Shown here: piece by piece, positions 29,358-37,954 of the stretch | Numbering within the stretch: the first letter of the stretch is position 1 | Layout of the letters: each line of letters starts with the position of its first letter | Assembly (NCBI RefSeq): GCF_900112765.1 | Contig: NZ_FOMZ01000011.1 | Coordinates: forward strand, 1 to 64,000 | Direction: 5' to 3' | Length of the DNA: 64,000 bases | From: Actinopolyspora alba | GTDB taxonomy: Bacteria; Actinomycetota; Actinomycetes; Mycobacteriales; Pseudonocardiaceae | Position numbers and translations under genes: made by a program | The notes under the pieces: generated by a model | What the model was told of the DNA's origin: nothing | The model's database searches: none | Seen by the model: the letters and a program-made list of their open reading frames with translations, nothing else

Positions 29358-30479
29358 TCAGTACAGCGTGCTCATCGCCTCCCGGGTGAACGGGACGAGT
29401 TCCTTCTCCCGGCCGTCGAGCACCTTCCGGCTCCACTCCGGATCGGCCAGCAGGGCGCGGCCGACCGCGACGAGGTCGAACTCCTCGCGCTCCAACCGTT
29501 CGGCCAGTCCTTCGACGCTGGCCACGTTGGTGCCCGCTCCCTCACCGAGGGTGGCGGGGTCGAACACCGCGTCCAACCCGACCGAGCCGACGGTGATGAC
29601 CGGCTTGCCGGTGAGCTTGCGGGCCCAGCCACCGATGTTGAGGTCCGGGTCGGATTCGGGGAACTCGGGCTCCCAGTAGCGGCGTCCGGAGGCGTGGAAG
29701 GCGTCGACCCCGGCCTCGCTCAGCGGGGTGAGCATCTCCTGCAGCTCGTCCGGGGTTTCGGCGAGTTTGGCGTCGTAGTTGTCGGCCTTCCACTGCGAGA
29801 ACCGCAGCACCACGGGGAAGTCCGCCGATACCCGCTCACGCACGGCAGCGATGATGTCGGCGGCGAACCTGGTGCGCTCCACCGGGGAGCCGCCGTAGGC
29901 GTCGGTGCGCCGGTTGGTGCGTTCCCAGAGGAACTGGTCGATCAGGTAGCCGTGCGCGCCGTGCAGCTCCACACCGTCGAAGCCGATGTGCTCGGCCTGC
30001 CGCGCCGCTTCGGCGAAGGCCTCGACGAGTCGTTCGACGTCGGTGAGGGAGAGAGCCTCGCCCGCCTGCCGGGTGCCGTCCAGCGCGATACCGGAGGGGC
30101 CGACCGAGGGAGCTTCGGGAACCGGTGGCTTGCCCGCCCTGCGTTGGATGCCGACGTGCCACAGCTGTGGCATGATCTTTCCACCCTGTTCGTGCACCGC
30201 TGTGACGACGTCGCGCCAGCCCGCCAATGGGCCCTCCTCGTAAAACCGCGGCACGTTCTTGCCGTCCCCGGCCGAGGGGTCGTCGATGTAGGTGCCCTCG
30301 GTGATGATCAGGCCGGTTCCCGCGGCGGCGCGCCGCGCGTAGTAGGCGGCCACGTTCTCGTCGGGAATCCCATCGGGTGACTGGCCACGGGTCATCGGTG
30401 CCATGACCAACCGGTTCGGTAGCTCCATCGATCCGAGAGCGAACGGGCGGGCGAGTGCCTGCGCTGCGCGAGCGGACAT
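29358..30479 (-). CDS. Old Yellow Enzyme-family NADPH:flavin alkene reductase
   Basis: This 373-residue FMN TIM-barrel protein of the OYE family begins with LPNRLVMAPMTRGQSPDGIP, followed by YYARRAAAGTGLIITEGT, PQLWHVG, the substrate-binding pair in ELHGAHGYLIDQFL and the FMN phosphate region VGRALLADPEW. Such enzymes reduce activated C=C bonds of enones and electrophiles with NAD(P)H. The ATG at 30479 has AGGAGG upstream. The longer frame reaching 30851 runs through the promoter and the divergent gene and is rejected. It is divergent from an Rrf2 regulator across a strong palindrome. Confidence 0.93.
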   Translation of the reverse strand: MSARAAQALARPFALGSMELPNRLVMAPMTRGQSPDGIPDENVAAYYARRAAAGTGLIITEGTYIDDPSAGDGKNVPRFYEEGPLAGWRDVVTAVHEQGGKIMPQLWHVGIQRRAGKPPVPEAPSVGPSGIALDGTRQAGEALSLTDVERLVEAFAEAARQAEHIGFDGVELHGAHGYLIDQFLWERTNRRTDAYGGSPVERTRFAADIIAAVRERVSADFPVVLRFSQWKADNYDAKLAETPDELQEMLTPLSEAGVDAFHASGRRYWEPEFPESDPDLNIGGWARKLTGKPVITVGSVGLDAVFDPATLGEGAGTNVASVEGLAERLEREEFDLVAVGRALLADPEWSRKVLDGREKELVPFTREAMSTLY

Positions 30480-30504
30480 GCGGTCTTCCTCCTGCTGCAC
30501 GTAA

Positions 30505-30531
30505 AAAGTGTTCCTTTTGAAGATACACTTT
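30505..30531. promoter_or_regulatory. 27-bp palindromic operator, Rrf2/alkene reductase intergenic region
   Basis: The site reads AAAGTGT-nn-CTT-nnn-AAG-nn-ACACTTT, with 20 of 26 non-central positions symmetric. It is AT-rich in a GC-rich setting and lies 26 bp before the reductase start codon, within the divergent promoter region. It is the obvious binding site for the adjacent Rrf2 protein. Confidence 0.7.
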
Positions 30532-30624
30532 CTTGTGCGGGGGATCGCGGCGGCGTTGCTAACCTGGGGTGCCGGCCGGTGGGAGCGCTCGGCCGAGGTC
30601 TCGACGGAGGGAGGTGTTGCCCGC

Positions 30625-31071
30625 GTGCTGGACATCCGGTTTTCCAGCTCCCTGATGGCGATGCTGCTTCTCGCCGTCGCCGACGAGGGAGGGGAGCCGA
30701 ACCTGAGCTCCGCCCAGCTCGCCGAGCGGATGGACACCAACGCGAGCCTGGTTCGCAAGCTGCTCCTACCGCTGGCGCGTTCCGAACTCGTCGTCTGCAC
30801 CAAGGGACGCACGGGGGGAGCCCGGTTGGCGCGGGCCGCCGAGGAGATCACGCTGGCCGAGATCTATCGCTGCTCGACCGGCGACAAACCGCTCTGGAAC
30901 TGCCGTACGGGCGGTGAGCACGACTTCCGGGGTGCCGCGAACGCGCAGGCCTACTTCGCCGAGCTGACCGAGGACGTGGAGCGGGCCGTGCTCGACGCGC
31001 TCGGTGACCGCACACTCGCCGACGGTGTGCGCGAGATGCGACGTCTCGACCGGGAGCCGACGCGGGAATAG
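30625..31071 (+). CDS. Rrf2-family transcriptional regulator
   Basis: This 148-residue protein has the Rrf2 winged helix: LDIRFSSSLMAMLLLAVAD, SSAQLAERMDTNASLVRKLLLPLARSELVVCTKGRTGGARLAR, then AEEITLAEIYR. Three cysteines (VVCTKG, YRCSTG, WNCRTG) could sense redox or electrophile stress, consistent with control of an alkene reductase. They do not match the iron-sulfur spacing of IscR or NsrR. I chose the GTG at 30625, which follows AGGGAGG. The upstream extension to 30508 crosses the operator. Confidence 0.88.
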   Translation: MLDIRFSSSLMAMLLLAVADEGGEPNLSSAQLAERMDTNASLVRKLLLPLARSELVVCTKGRTGGARLARAAEEITLAEIYRCSTGDKPLWNCRTGGEHDFRGAANAQAYFAELTEDVERAVLDALGDRTLADGVREMRRLDREPTRE

Positions 31072-31200
31072 CTCATTGAAGTTTTCCGACCGGGTTGTCG
31101 GACTGCTCGCCTGGCGGAACCTCCCGTACGGCTCGCCGGTCTCGGGACGCTCGATCTCGGTCGGCCGTCCGCACGACGTCGCTCCGCCGCCCGGAGAGTT

Positions 31201-31902
31201 CTAGCGGAACCAGGCGCGGACCCCGAGCTCGCCGGTACTGCCGAGGTTGACGGTGATCTGGTCGCTGTCCTGCCCGGACGAGTTCCGTTCCCTGCCGACC
31301 GGTATCACGGGCTGCCAGGGGCGGCCCCGCGCCGGAGCGATCCTCAGGTACTCACCGACCTGCGGGGCGTTCATGCTCGCGTGGGTGTTGCGCCACATCA
31401 GCTGGGCCTCGGCGCGCTCGCCCGGTCGCACCGTGATCGCCTCCGGCGGCGTGTCGAAGCCGTCGACGATCGCGATGTCCGCCGACCCCCGCTCGACACG
31501 GACGTCCAATGTTCGCCGCTGCTCGTCCAGCACGCGTACGCGTGGGTAGCCGTTCAGCGTGTAGGGCCGGTCACCGCAGTTGGTCAGCTCGACGTGCATC
31601 AGCCGCAGGCCCATCGCCACTTCCACCAGGTCGGTCGTGAGACGCACCCCCGTTTCCGGGCAGTCCGATGCCGACGAGTTCGTGGGTGTGCTCGAAGGCG
31701 CGGAGCCCACGCCCGTTCCGGCGGAATCCTCGACGGCCGAGGTGGTGGGGATGGACGCGGCCGACGAGGGACCCGACGACGCTTCCCCGACAGGTTGTGT
31801 CGGACGAGCGGCGCAACCGGTCACGAGGACCGCCATGACGAGCGGAAACAGCGTCACGATCCACCGGGGGCTCATGGTGGTCATGATCGCACGGATCGAC
31901 AT
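31201..31902 (-). CDS. DUF4232-domain lipoprotein
   Basis: A signal peptide ends in the lipobox VTGC, followed by a low-complexity Ser/Thr/Pro linker and a C-terminal DUF4232 domain (SDCPETGVRLTTDLVEVAMGLRLMHVELTNCGDRPYTL, with a cysteine pair likely bridged). These are surface lipoproteins of actinobacteria with unknown function. The start is ambiguous: ATGs at 31902, 31884 and 31875 all precede the signal peptide, and none has a strong ribosome site. I kept the longest. Confidence 0.82.
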   Translation of the reverse strand: MSIRAIMTTMSPRWIVTLFPLVMAVLVTGCAARPTQPVGEASSGPSSAASIPTTSAVEDSAGTGVGSAPSSTPTNSSASDCPETGVRLTTDLVEVAMGLRLMHVELTNCGDRPYTLNGYPRVRVLDEQRRTLDVRVERGSADIAIVDGFDTPPEAITVRPGERAEAQLMWRNTHASMNAPQVGEYLRIAPARGRPWQPVIPVGRERNSSGQDSDQITVNLGSTGELGVRAWFR

Positions 31903-32002
31903 CGGTGGTTGCCGAGCGGCATTCCGGTGATGACCACGGTGGCAGCGGCGGGCGCAGTGAGATCTCCGGTGGAATCCCGCGATTCGGCCACGATTCCGTG
32001 AG

Positions 32003-32824
32003 CTACGGCAGGATTCCGACGGCGCCGTAGACGTTGCCGCGCCGAGCCTCCTCCTCGGTCACGTATCGGTCGGGGCGCCACAGCGATGCGGGCACCACTC
32101 CCGGGACCAGCAGTTCGTAGCCGGGCAACAGCGCGGCGACCTCCTCACTGGTGCGCAGGTACAGATTCGGCGTGGAGGTGTCGGCCAGCAGGGAGTGCAG
32201 CGCCGCGACCTCCTCGTCGGTACGGCTCAGCTGGGCGTTGTTGGACAACGCCAGCGCACTGCCCGCCGCGCAGGCTTCGCGGTAGCGGGACACCAGCCCC
32301 GCACCGTCGGTGGTGGGAAGAATGTCCAGGATCCCGAACGCCAGCACCGCGATCGGGCGGGTGAAGTCCAGCAGGCCCGCCACTCCGGCAGCGTTGAGCA
32401 CGGTCTCGGGCTCGCACACATCCGCCTCGGTGACCGTCACCCGGTGCTCCTCGGCCCCGAGCAGGTGTCGGGCGTGGTGGCAGGCCACGGGTTCCCAGTC
32501 CACGTAGGCCACGCGGGCGGACGGCTCGTGCTGGTGGGCGATCTCGTGCACGTTGCCCACTGTCGGTACACCGGAACCGAGATCGAGGAACTGGTCGATC
32601 CCGTGCTCGGTGACGAGGGTGCGGACCGCGCGGCCCAGAAACGCGCGGTTGGCCCAGCAGTAGTCCCGTTCCGTTGGTACGAGCCGCAGTGCTCGTTCGG
32701 CCACGGTCCGGTCGATCGCGAAGTTCGCGGATCCACCGAGGTGGTAGTCGTACATCCGTGCGATGTTGGGTTGGTCGAGGTTCGCGTGCTCGATCTGGGA
32801 AGCCGACTCCGCGTCGTGCGACAT
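32003..32824 (-). CDS. DUF574 SAM-dependent methyltransferase-family protein
   Basis: This 273-residue protein has the family signature NIARMYDYHLGGSANFAIDR, a Rossmann motif FLDLGSGVPTVGNVHEIA and the acidic SAM contact VAYVDWEPVA. DUF574 proteins are abundant in actinomycetes and have no established substrate. They are sometimes found near genes for small GTPase-type signalling, which are absent here. A second, diverged copy lies at 60479-61282. Confidence 0.9.
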   Translation of the reverse strand: MSHDAESASQIEHANLDQPNIARMYDYHLGGSANFAIDRTVAERALRLVPTERDYCWANRAFLGRAVRTLVTEHGIDQFLDLGSGVPTVGNVHEIAHQHEPSARVAYVDWEPVACHHARHLLGAEEHRVTVTEADVCEPETVLNAAGVAGLLDFTRPIAVLAFGILDILPTTDGAGLVSRYREACAAGSALALSNNAQLSRTDEEVAALHSLLADTSTPNLYLRTSEEVAALLPGYELLVPGVVPASLWRPDRYVTEEEARRGNVYGAVGILP

Positions 32825-32887
32825 GTCGACAGCCTAACTCCCCGCACGGATCGGAGATCAATATTACTCCGAGTACGAGGTACGAGT

Positions 32888-34726
32888 TCATCCGACCGGC
32901 GAGTCGTCGCTCAACGCTCGCGCGTAACGCACTCCGGCCGACAGCAGCACCAAGCCGGTGCACAGGAACGCCACCACCCGCGCGAATCCGTCCAGAGCGG
33001 CCAGATCGAACAGGAACAGTTTGGTCAGCGCCACCGGAAGCAGCACCATGCCGGCGACGCGGAGCGAAGGCAGCGTGATGCCGCGCAACAGCAACGCGAT
33101 CGCGAGGCCGACCCAGCTCAACGTGATCAACACGTGCCCGGTGAGGAACCCGGAACGGTCCTGCTGGAACAGCGACACCAGTGCCATCGTCGCGCTGGCC
33201 GTGCCGTACAGCACCAGGACCCCGGACAGCAGCCACAGGGTCTTCGCCGAGGGTGGGCGGGACAGCACGCCGAGGCGCACCCCCGCGAGCGGAATCGCCA
33301 CCGCGACCAGCGCGGTCAACACGCCCACCAGAACCCCGGCGACCCCCGCGGAACGCGACACCAGCACCAGCAGCCACGGCGGGATGTCTTGGTGCAGCGC
33401 CATGAGCGTGCCGAGCGTCGCGTAGCTCAACGCCCCGAGCAGTACGCCGGGACTGCGCAGCCACAGCGCCCCGAGCGTCAACAGCAGTGCCTCGCACAGC
33501 AGCGCCGTCGCCCAGGCCGAGGCGTCGAGCGAGATCATGGTTGCCTGCATCGCGGCCAACGCCGCGAGTCCGCCCGCCGCGGTGGTGAACTTCGCCGGGA
33601 CCCGATCGCGCCAGCTCAGGAGGAATCGCGAGCCCCACAGGATCGCCAGCACCACGGCCACGCCCGCAGCGAGCGCGGCCGCGAACGGACGCTGCACCAG
33701 CGGTGTGGCCAGCAGGACCGGTACCGGTGCGGCCACCAGCGCCGCGATCGCGGTGTTGTCGTCCTGACGAAGGACGGCGGTGAGCGTGGCCACCACCATC
33801 CCCAGCAACGAGGCGGCGCTCACCACGAGTATCACGGCGATGTGATCGGTCGCGGTCAGCATCGCCCAAGCGTCGGCGAGGATCGCGGCGATCACCACGG
33901 GCAACGCGGCGACCCCGGCCAGTTGCCGCCACCCGTGCCGGAGCTGCACCGGGGTCGCCGCCAGGTGCAACAACGCCAGAAAACCGACCAGGGTCGCGTT
34001 CGGCTCCCCGGTGACCAACGGTGCGCACACCGCGCACCCCACCACGACTCCCACTGCCACCGGCTGGGCACGCCACCGGTCGGACAACAGCAATCCGCCG
34101 CCCGCGATGACGAACCCCGCGGTGAGACCACCGAATATCGGCAGGTAGTCGTACAGCACGGTGGCCGCCACCGTGTCCAGGTACAACGCGGCGAATCCCG
34201 TCGCGGCCAGCGCGTAACTGCCGGATGTGCCGCCGGGTCTGCCGCGTACTCGGAAAGCCACCGCCAGCAGCACCGCCCCCAGACCGGCACCGCCGAGCAC
34301 GCGGGTGGCGGGGCCGAGCCAACCACGTTGGACCGCCAGCACCAGCAGGAAGACCACGCCGAGCAGCGTCACCGCCCCGCCGATCCAGGCCAGCAGTCTG
34401 CTCGGAGTCCAGCCGTGTCCCACGGAACGGGACTCCGGAATTCGCTGTTCCCCGTCGCCCGTGATGACGGTCGCGGGCGGTGCCGGTTGTGCGTGCCACG
34501 ACGGATCGAACGGGGCGGGTTCGACGTTCGGCGGAGGTGGAGCCTGCGGTGTCGAATCCCGCGGTACCGAAGCGGACGGATCGGGGAGTGGCTGTTCCCC
34601 GGAATCATGTGGTGCGGGCCGGTTCCCCCGGAGGTGTACAGCACCGGCGAGGACGTCGAGCCGTCGGCTCATCTCGGCGAGTTCGGCGGCGACCGCTTCC
34701 AGCGTGTGGTGCTCCGGCTCGGACAT
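32888..34726 (-). CDS. DUF2339-type polytopic membrane protein
   Basis: This 612-residue protein has a short N-terminal helical segment (about 1-28, EPEHHTLEAVAAELAEMSRRLDVLAG), a Pro-rich linker and then about 14-16 membrane helices starting with LLAWIGGAVTLLGVVFLLVLAVQRGW. The C-terminal pattern TKLFLFDLAALDGFARVVAFLCTGLVLLSAGVRYAR is the hallmark of DUF2339 membrane proteins. No function is established. The frame can begin at TTG 34735 or ATG 34726. I prefer the ATG, although its upstream GGGGAG lies unusually close. Confidence 0.82.
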   Translation of the reverse strand: MSEPEHHTLEAVAAELAEMSRRLDVLAGAVHLRGNRPAPHDSGEQPLPDPSASVPRDSTPQAPPPPNVEPAPFDPSWHAQPAPPATVITGDGEQRIPESRSVGHGWTPSRLLAWIGGAVTLLGVVFLLVLAVQRGWLGPATRVLGGAGLGAVLLAVAFRVRGRPGGTSGSYALAATGFAALYLDTVAATVLYDYLPIFGGLTAGFVIAGGGLLLSDRWRAQPVAVGVVVGCAVCAPLVTGEPNATLVGFLALLHLAATPVQLRHGWRQLAGVAALPVVIAAILADAWAMLTATDHIAVILVVSAASLLGMVVATLTAVLRQDDNTAIAALVAAPVPVLLATPLVQRPFAAALAAGVAVVLAILWGSRFLLSWRDRVPAKFTTAAGGLAALAAMQATMISLDASAWATALLCEALLLTLGALWLRSPGVLLGALSYATLGTLMALHQDIPPWLLVLVSRSAGVAGVLVGVLTALVAVAIPLAGVRLGVLSRPPSAKTLWLLSGVLVLYGTASATMALVSLFQQDRSGFLTGHVLITLSWVGLAIALLLRGITLPSLRVAGMVLLPVALTKLFLFDLAALDGFARVVAFLCTGLVLLSAGVRYARALSDDSPVG

Positions 34727-34917
34727 ACTCCCCAAAATGCTGGGTACGACACCGAACGGGGAACAGTACGAATACTCAGATCTCCGCGTTGTGCCTACTT
34801 ACCAGGCCACTCCACCGATTTTTCGCTTCCTCCCGCAGTGGAGGCCGTTCGGCGGACCCGCGTGTTGCCCAGCCAGTGAACGGCTGATTCCGGAGCCGGG
34901 TGGCGAGCTCGGTCGGT

Positions 34918-35508
34918 TCAGGACTCGGAACTCCCGGAATCCGACCCGGATCGGGCCCGTTCGGTCAGCGCGCGCAGCTGGTCGATGTTCTCGGCAGCGC
35001 TGCTCAGCGCCTGGTGCGCCGTGTCGAGCTGTTCGGCGACCGAGTCGATATCGGCCTGCTCGGTGAGGGTTTGGCTGGCCGCGCTCACGGACAGCAGCCG
35101 ATCCAGTCCTTCGGCGGTCTGAGCGGCGGCCACCTGGACCGGCCCCGCCTGTTCGGATTGGGCGCTCTCCCGCAGCGGGGATGCGAGCCGCAGCAACTGC
35201 CACCGCAGGAATTCGAGCATGCTGGTCTGATCGCCCGCGACTCCCGCCGTTTGCTGCTGCTGCAGATAGACGGCGGTGCGTTGTTCGGCGTCGAATTCGC
35301 CGGACTCGTTCAGGATCGCTTCGAGCTGGGCGGCCCCGAGCAGTGCGTTGGCCAGGTAGGCGCGGTAGACCGCTTCGCCGCCGATTCGTTCGGCCGCTGC
35401 CGCGTGTTCGTCCGCGGTGTTCGTCCCGCGATAGTGGCCCAGCGCTTGCAGTGCGGTGGCCAGTTGGTCGACCGCGGCGGGCTGATCGGTTTCCGACGAG
35501 GTGCTCAT
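34918..35508 (-). CDS. Hypothetical alpha-helical protein
   Basis: This 196-residue acidic, alanine/glutamine-rich protein has no recognised domain. Predicted helices run through nearly the whole length, with heptad-like spacing at 130-185 (AEGLDRLLSV, DIDSVAEQLDTAHQALSSAAENIDQLRAL). There is no signal peptide or membrane segment. The coding character is good: GC-rich third positions, and the opposite frame is a shadow. It lies upstream of the DUF2339 gene on the same strand, but the 191-bp gap argues for its own transcript. Confidence 0.7.
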   Translation of the reverse strand: MSTSSETDQPAAVDQLATALQALGHYRGTNTADEHAAAAERIGGEAVYRAYLANALLGAAQLEAILNESGEFDAEQRTAVYLQQQQTAGVAGDQTSMLEFLRWQLLRLASPLRESAQSEQAGPVQVAAAQTAEGLDRLLSVSAASQTLTEQADIDSVAEQLDTAHQALSSAAENIDQLRALTERARSGSDSGSSES

Positions 35509-35793
35509 CGTCGCGCAGCATAACGGTCCGCGTGGGCGAGTCGTGGCGGTGAGGGGCCCGGCGAGGGAGCGTTCACGCCGCCGCCCACCTGGTCGGAGCA
35601 GCGGAGCCGGTTTGGCCCGCGCGAGTGTGACGCGGTTCGTTTCGGGACGGGGAAGGCGTGTGGAAGCCGCGTGCGCGCAGGCAGGGCAGGCCCGTCCCCG
35701 CGGCCGTTCGCTGAGCCCCGCACCCGGGTTGACCGGGATCGCCCGGCCGGTCGACTGCCGTGTGGCGAGGCCAGCCGACCGGCCGAAGTGGTC

Positions 35794-36180
35794 TCATGCC
35801 TCGAGCCAGGCCAACTCCTCCGAGGTGAGCAGGCGTGAACGGAGCAGGAACCGCACCCCCTCGGGTGCCTCCAGCGAGAAGCCGCTACCTCGACCACTGA
35901 CCACGTCGATGGTCAGGTGGGTGTGCCGCCAGTACTCGAACTGCGGTCCCGACATCCACACCTCGACGCCCTCGGCGACGCCGTCGATGTCCAGATCACC
36001 GAGGTGCACGTCGTTGACCCCGGTGCGGAACTCGCCGCGGGGATAGCACATCGGCGCGCTGCCGTCGCAGCACCCGCCGGACTGGTGGAACATGACGTGA
36101 CCGTGCTGCTCGACCAGGCGGCGGATGAGTTCCGCCGCCTGGTCGGTCACGGCCACCCGTTGAGGGGCCGGTGTGTCCAT
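35794..36180 (-). CDS. DUF779 protein, aldehyde dehydrogenase partner
   Basis: This 128-residue protein has the family pattern HGHVMFHQSGGCCDGSAPMCYPRGEF, with a conserved cysteine cluster, and later the DVVSGRGSGFSLEAPEGVRFLLRSR end. DUF779 proteins are repeatedly encoded directly after ExaC-type aldehyde dehydrogenases. A role as maturation or accessory factor is plausible but not established. Its ATG overlaps the stop codon of the dehydrogenase gene by one base, so the two are translationally coupled. Confidence 0.9.
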   Translation of the reverse strand: MDTPAPQRVAVTDQAAELIRRLVEQHGHVMFHQSGGCCDGSAPMCYPRGEFRTGVNDVHLGDLDIDGVAEGVEVWMSGPQFEYWRHTHLTIDVVSGRGSGFSLEAPEGVRFLLRSRLLTSEELAWLEA

Positions 36181-37703
36181 CAGAACAGTCCCATCGCGCT
36201 CTCCGAGTAGCTGACCAGCAGGTTCTTGGTCTGCTGGTAGTGATCGAGCATCATCTTGTGGGTCTCCCGCCCGATGCCCGACTGCTTGTAGCCGCCGAAC
36301 GCGGCGTGGGCGGGGTAGGAGTGGTAGTTGTTCACCCACACGCGACCGGCCTGGATGTCCCGGCCCGCGCGGTACGCGGTGTTGCCGTTGCGGGACCACA
36401 CCCCCGCGCCGAGGCCGTAGAGCGTGTCGTTGGCGATCTTCATCGCGTCGTCGTAGTCGTCGAACGAGGTCACCGACACGACCGGCCCGAAGATCTCCTC
36501 CTGGAATATCCGCTGCTTGTTGTGGCCCTCGAAGATGGTGGGCTCGACGTAGTAGCCGCCGGAGAGCTCACCACCCAGCTCCACCCGGTTGCCGCCGGTG
36601 AGGATCCTGGCCCCTTCCTGCTTGCCGATGTCTATGTAGGACAGGATCTTCTCCAGCTGGTCGTTGCTGGCCTGCGCGCCGATCTGCGTGTCGGTGTCCA
36701 GCGGGTGTCCGGGAGTGATGTTTTTGGTGCGGGCCACGGCGTCGGCCGTGAAGTCCCGGTAGATGCCGGACTGGACCAGCGCCCGCGACGGGCAGGTGCA
36801 CACCTCGCCCTGGTTCAGCGCGAACAGGGTGAATCCCTCGAGCGCCTTGTCGTAGAAGGCGTCGTCGGCAGCGGCGACGTCGTCGAAGAAGATGTTCGGG
36901 CTCTTGCCGCCGAGCTCGACCGTCACCGGGATGATGTTCTCGCTGGCGTACTGCAGGATCAGCCTGCCGGTGGTGGTCTCTCCGGTGAAGGCCACCTTGC
37001 GTATCCGCGGGTTGGACGCCAGTGGTTTGCCCGCCTCCACGCCGAACCCGTTGACCACGTTCACCGTGCCCGCCGGAAGTAGATCGGCGATCACGTCGAG
37101 CAGCACGTGGATGGAAGCCGGCGTCTGCTCGGCAGGTTTGAGGACGACGGCGTTGCCGCCCGCCAGTGCCGGAGCCAGCTTCCACGTCGCCATCAGGATC
37201 GGGAAGTTCCACGGGATGATCTGCGCGACCACGCCGAGCGGTTCGTGGAAGTGGTAGGCGACCGTGCTCTCGTCCACCTGCGACAGCGTGCCCTCCTGGG
37301 CACGCAGCGCACCGGCGAAGTAGCGGAAGTGGTCGATCGCCAGCGGGATGTCGGCCGCCAGCGTCTCGCGAACCGGTTTCCCGTTCTCCCAGGACTCCGC
37401 CACCGCGAGCTTTTCCAGGTTCCGCTCCATGCGCTCGGCGACGCTCAGCAGTATCCCGGCGCGTTCGGCGGGCGATTTCCTGCCCCAGGTGCTCACCGCT
37501 GACTCGGCCGCGTCGATCGCCCGTTCCACGTCCTCGGCAGTGCCTCGTGCCATCTCGGTGAAGGGTTTACCGGTGACCGGGGTGGGGTTCTCGAAGTATC
37601 CGCCCCTGGCGGGACCCACGTACTCGCCGCCGATGAAGTGGTCGTACCGAGAGCGGTACTCGACGACCGAGCCAGCTGTTCCCGGCGCTGCGTATTGGCC
37701 CAT
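36180..37703 (-). CDS. NAD-dependent aldehyde dehydrogenase (ExaC/acetaldehyde type)
   Basis: This 507-residue protein carries the ALDH superfamily motifs: [20 protein letters not shown], the cofactor loop FTGETTTG, the general base Glu in [12 protein letters not shown] and the catalytic Cys in [11 protein letters not shown]. The GEVCTCPSR form is typical of ExaC/AldB-like acetaldehyde and propanal dehydrogenases. The ATG at 37703 has a GGAGG site. It forms an operon with DUF779 and is divergent from a GAF-domain regulator, the usual arrangement for aldehyde- or acetoin-responsive control. Confidence 0.95.
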   Translation of the reverse strand: MGQYAAPGTAGSVVEYRSRYDHFIGGEYVGPARGGYFENPTPVTGKPFTEMARGTAEDVERAIDAAESAVSTWGRKSPAERAGILLSVAERMERNLEKLAVAESWENGKPVRETLAADIPLAIDHFRYFAGALRAQEGTLSQVDESTVAYHFHEPLGVVAQIIPWNFPILMATWKLAPALAGGNAVVLKPAEQTPASIHVLLDVIADLLPAGTVNVVNGFGVEAGKPLASNPRIRKVAFTGETTTGRLILQYASENIIPVTVELGGKSPNIFFDDVAAADDAFYDKALEGFTLFALNQGEVCTCPSRALVQSGIYRDFTADAVARTKNITPGHPLDTDTQIGAQASNDQLEKILSYIDIGKQEGARILTGGNRVELGGELSGGYYVEPTIFEGHNKQRIFQEEIFGPVVSVTSFDDYDDAMKIANDTLYGLGAGVWSRNGNTAYRAGRDIQAGRVWVNNYHSYPAHAAFGGYKQSGIGRETHKMMLDHYQQTKNLLVSYSESAMGLF

Positions 37704-37802
37704 GTCCGTACCTCCGTGCGGCGTCGTGACTCGTTGGCCCCCGAGAAGCGGTCACCCGTCGTCGGGACGGCTCGGGGACGTCGCACGGCACCGTAGAGTC
37801 GT

Positions 37803-37822
37803 TCACGTTGCAGTCACGTTGC
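37803..37822. repeat. Direct repeat in the aldehyde dehydrogenase/regulator intergenic region
   Basis: TCACGTTGC occurs at 37803-37811 and again at 37814-37822, an 11-bp period (one helical turn). The location between divergent genes suggests a tandem binding site, perhaps for the GAF regulator. Confidence 0.4.
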
Positions 37823-37954
37823 GTGGACGAGCTCTCCCCCGCTCGGCTACCTCGATCGTTCGAGACCTTGTCCGTTGCGCGGATCACACGGCAGCATGAA
37901 TTGACTCGCGCCGGTGTCGGATCCGGTGCCCGAACGTTCCGCGAGGCTCCCCGC

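Noticed and set aside
32195-34879. 894-codon plus-strand frame opposite the DUF574 and DUF2339 genes
   Set aside because: Its translation is Gln/Arg/His-rich without domains. The minus strand encodes recognisable protein families over the same span.
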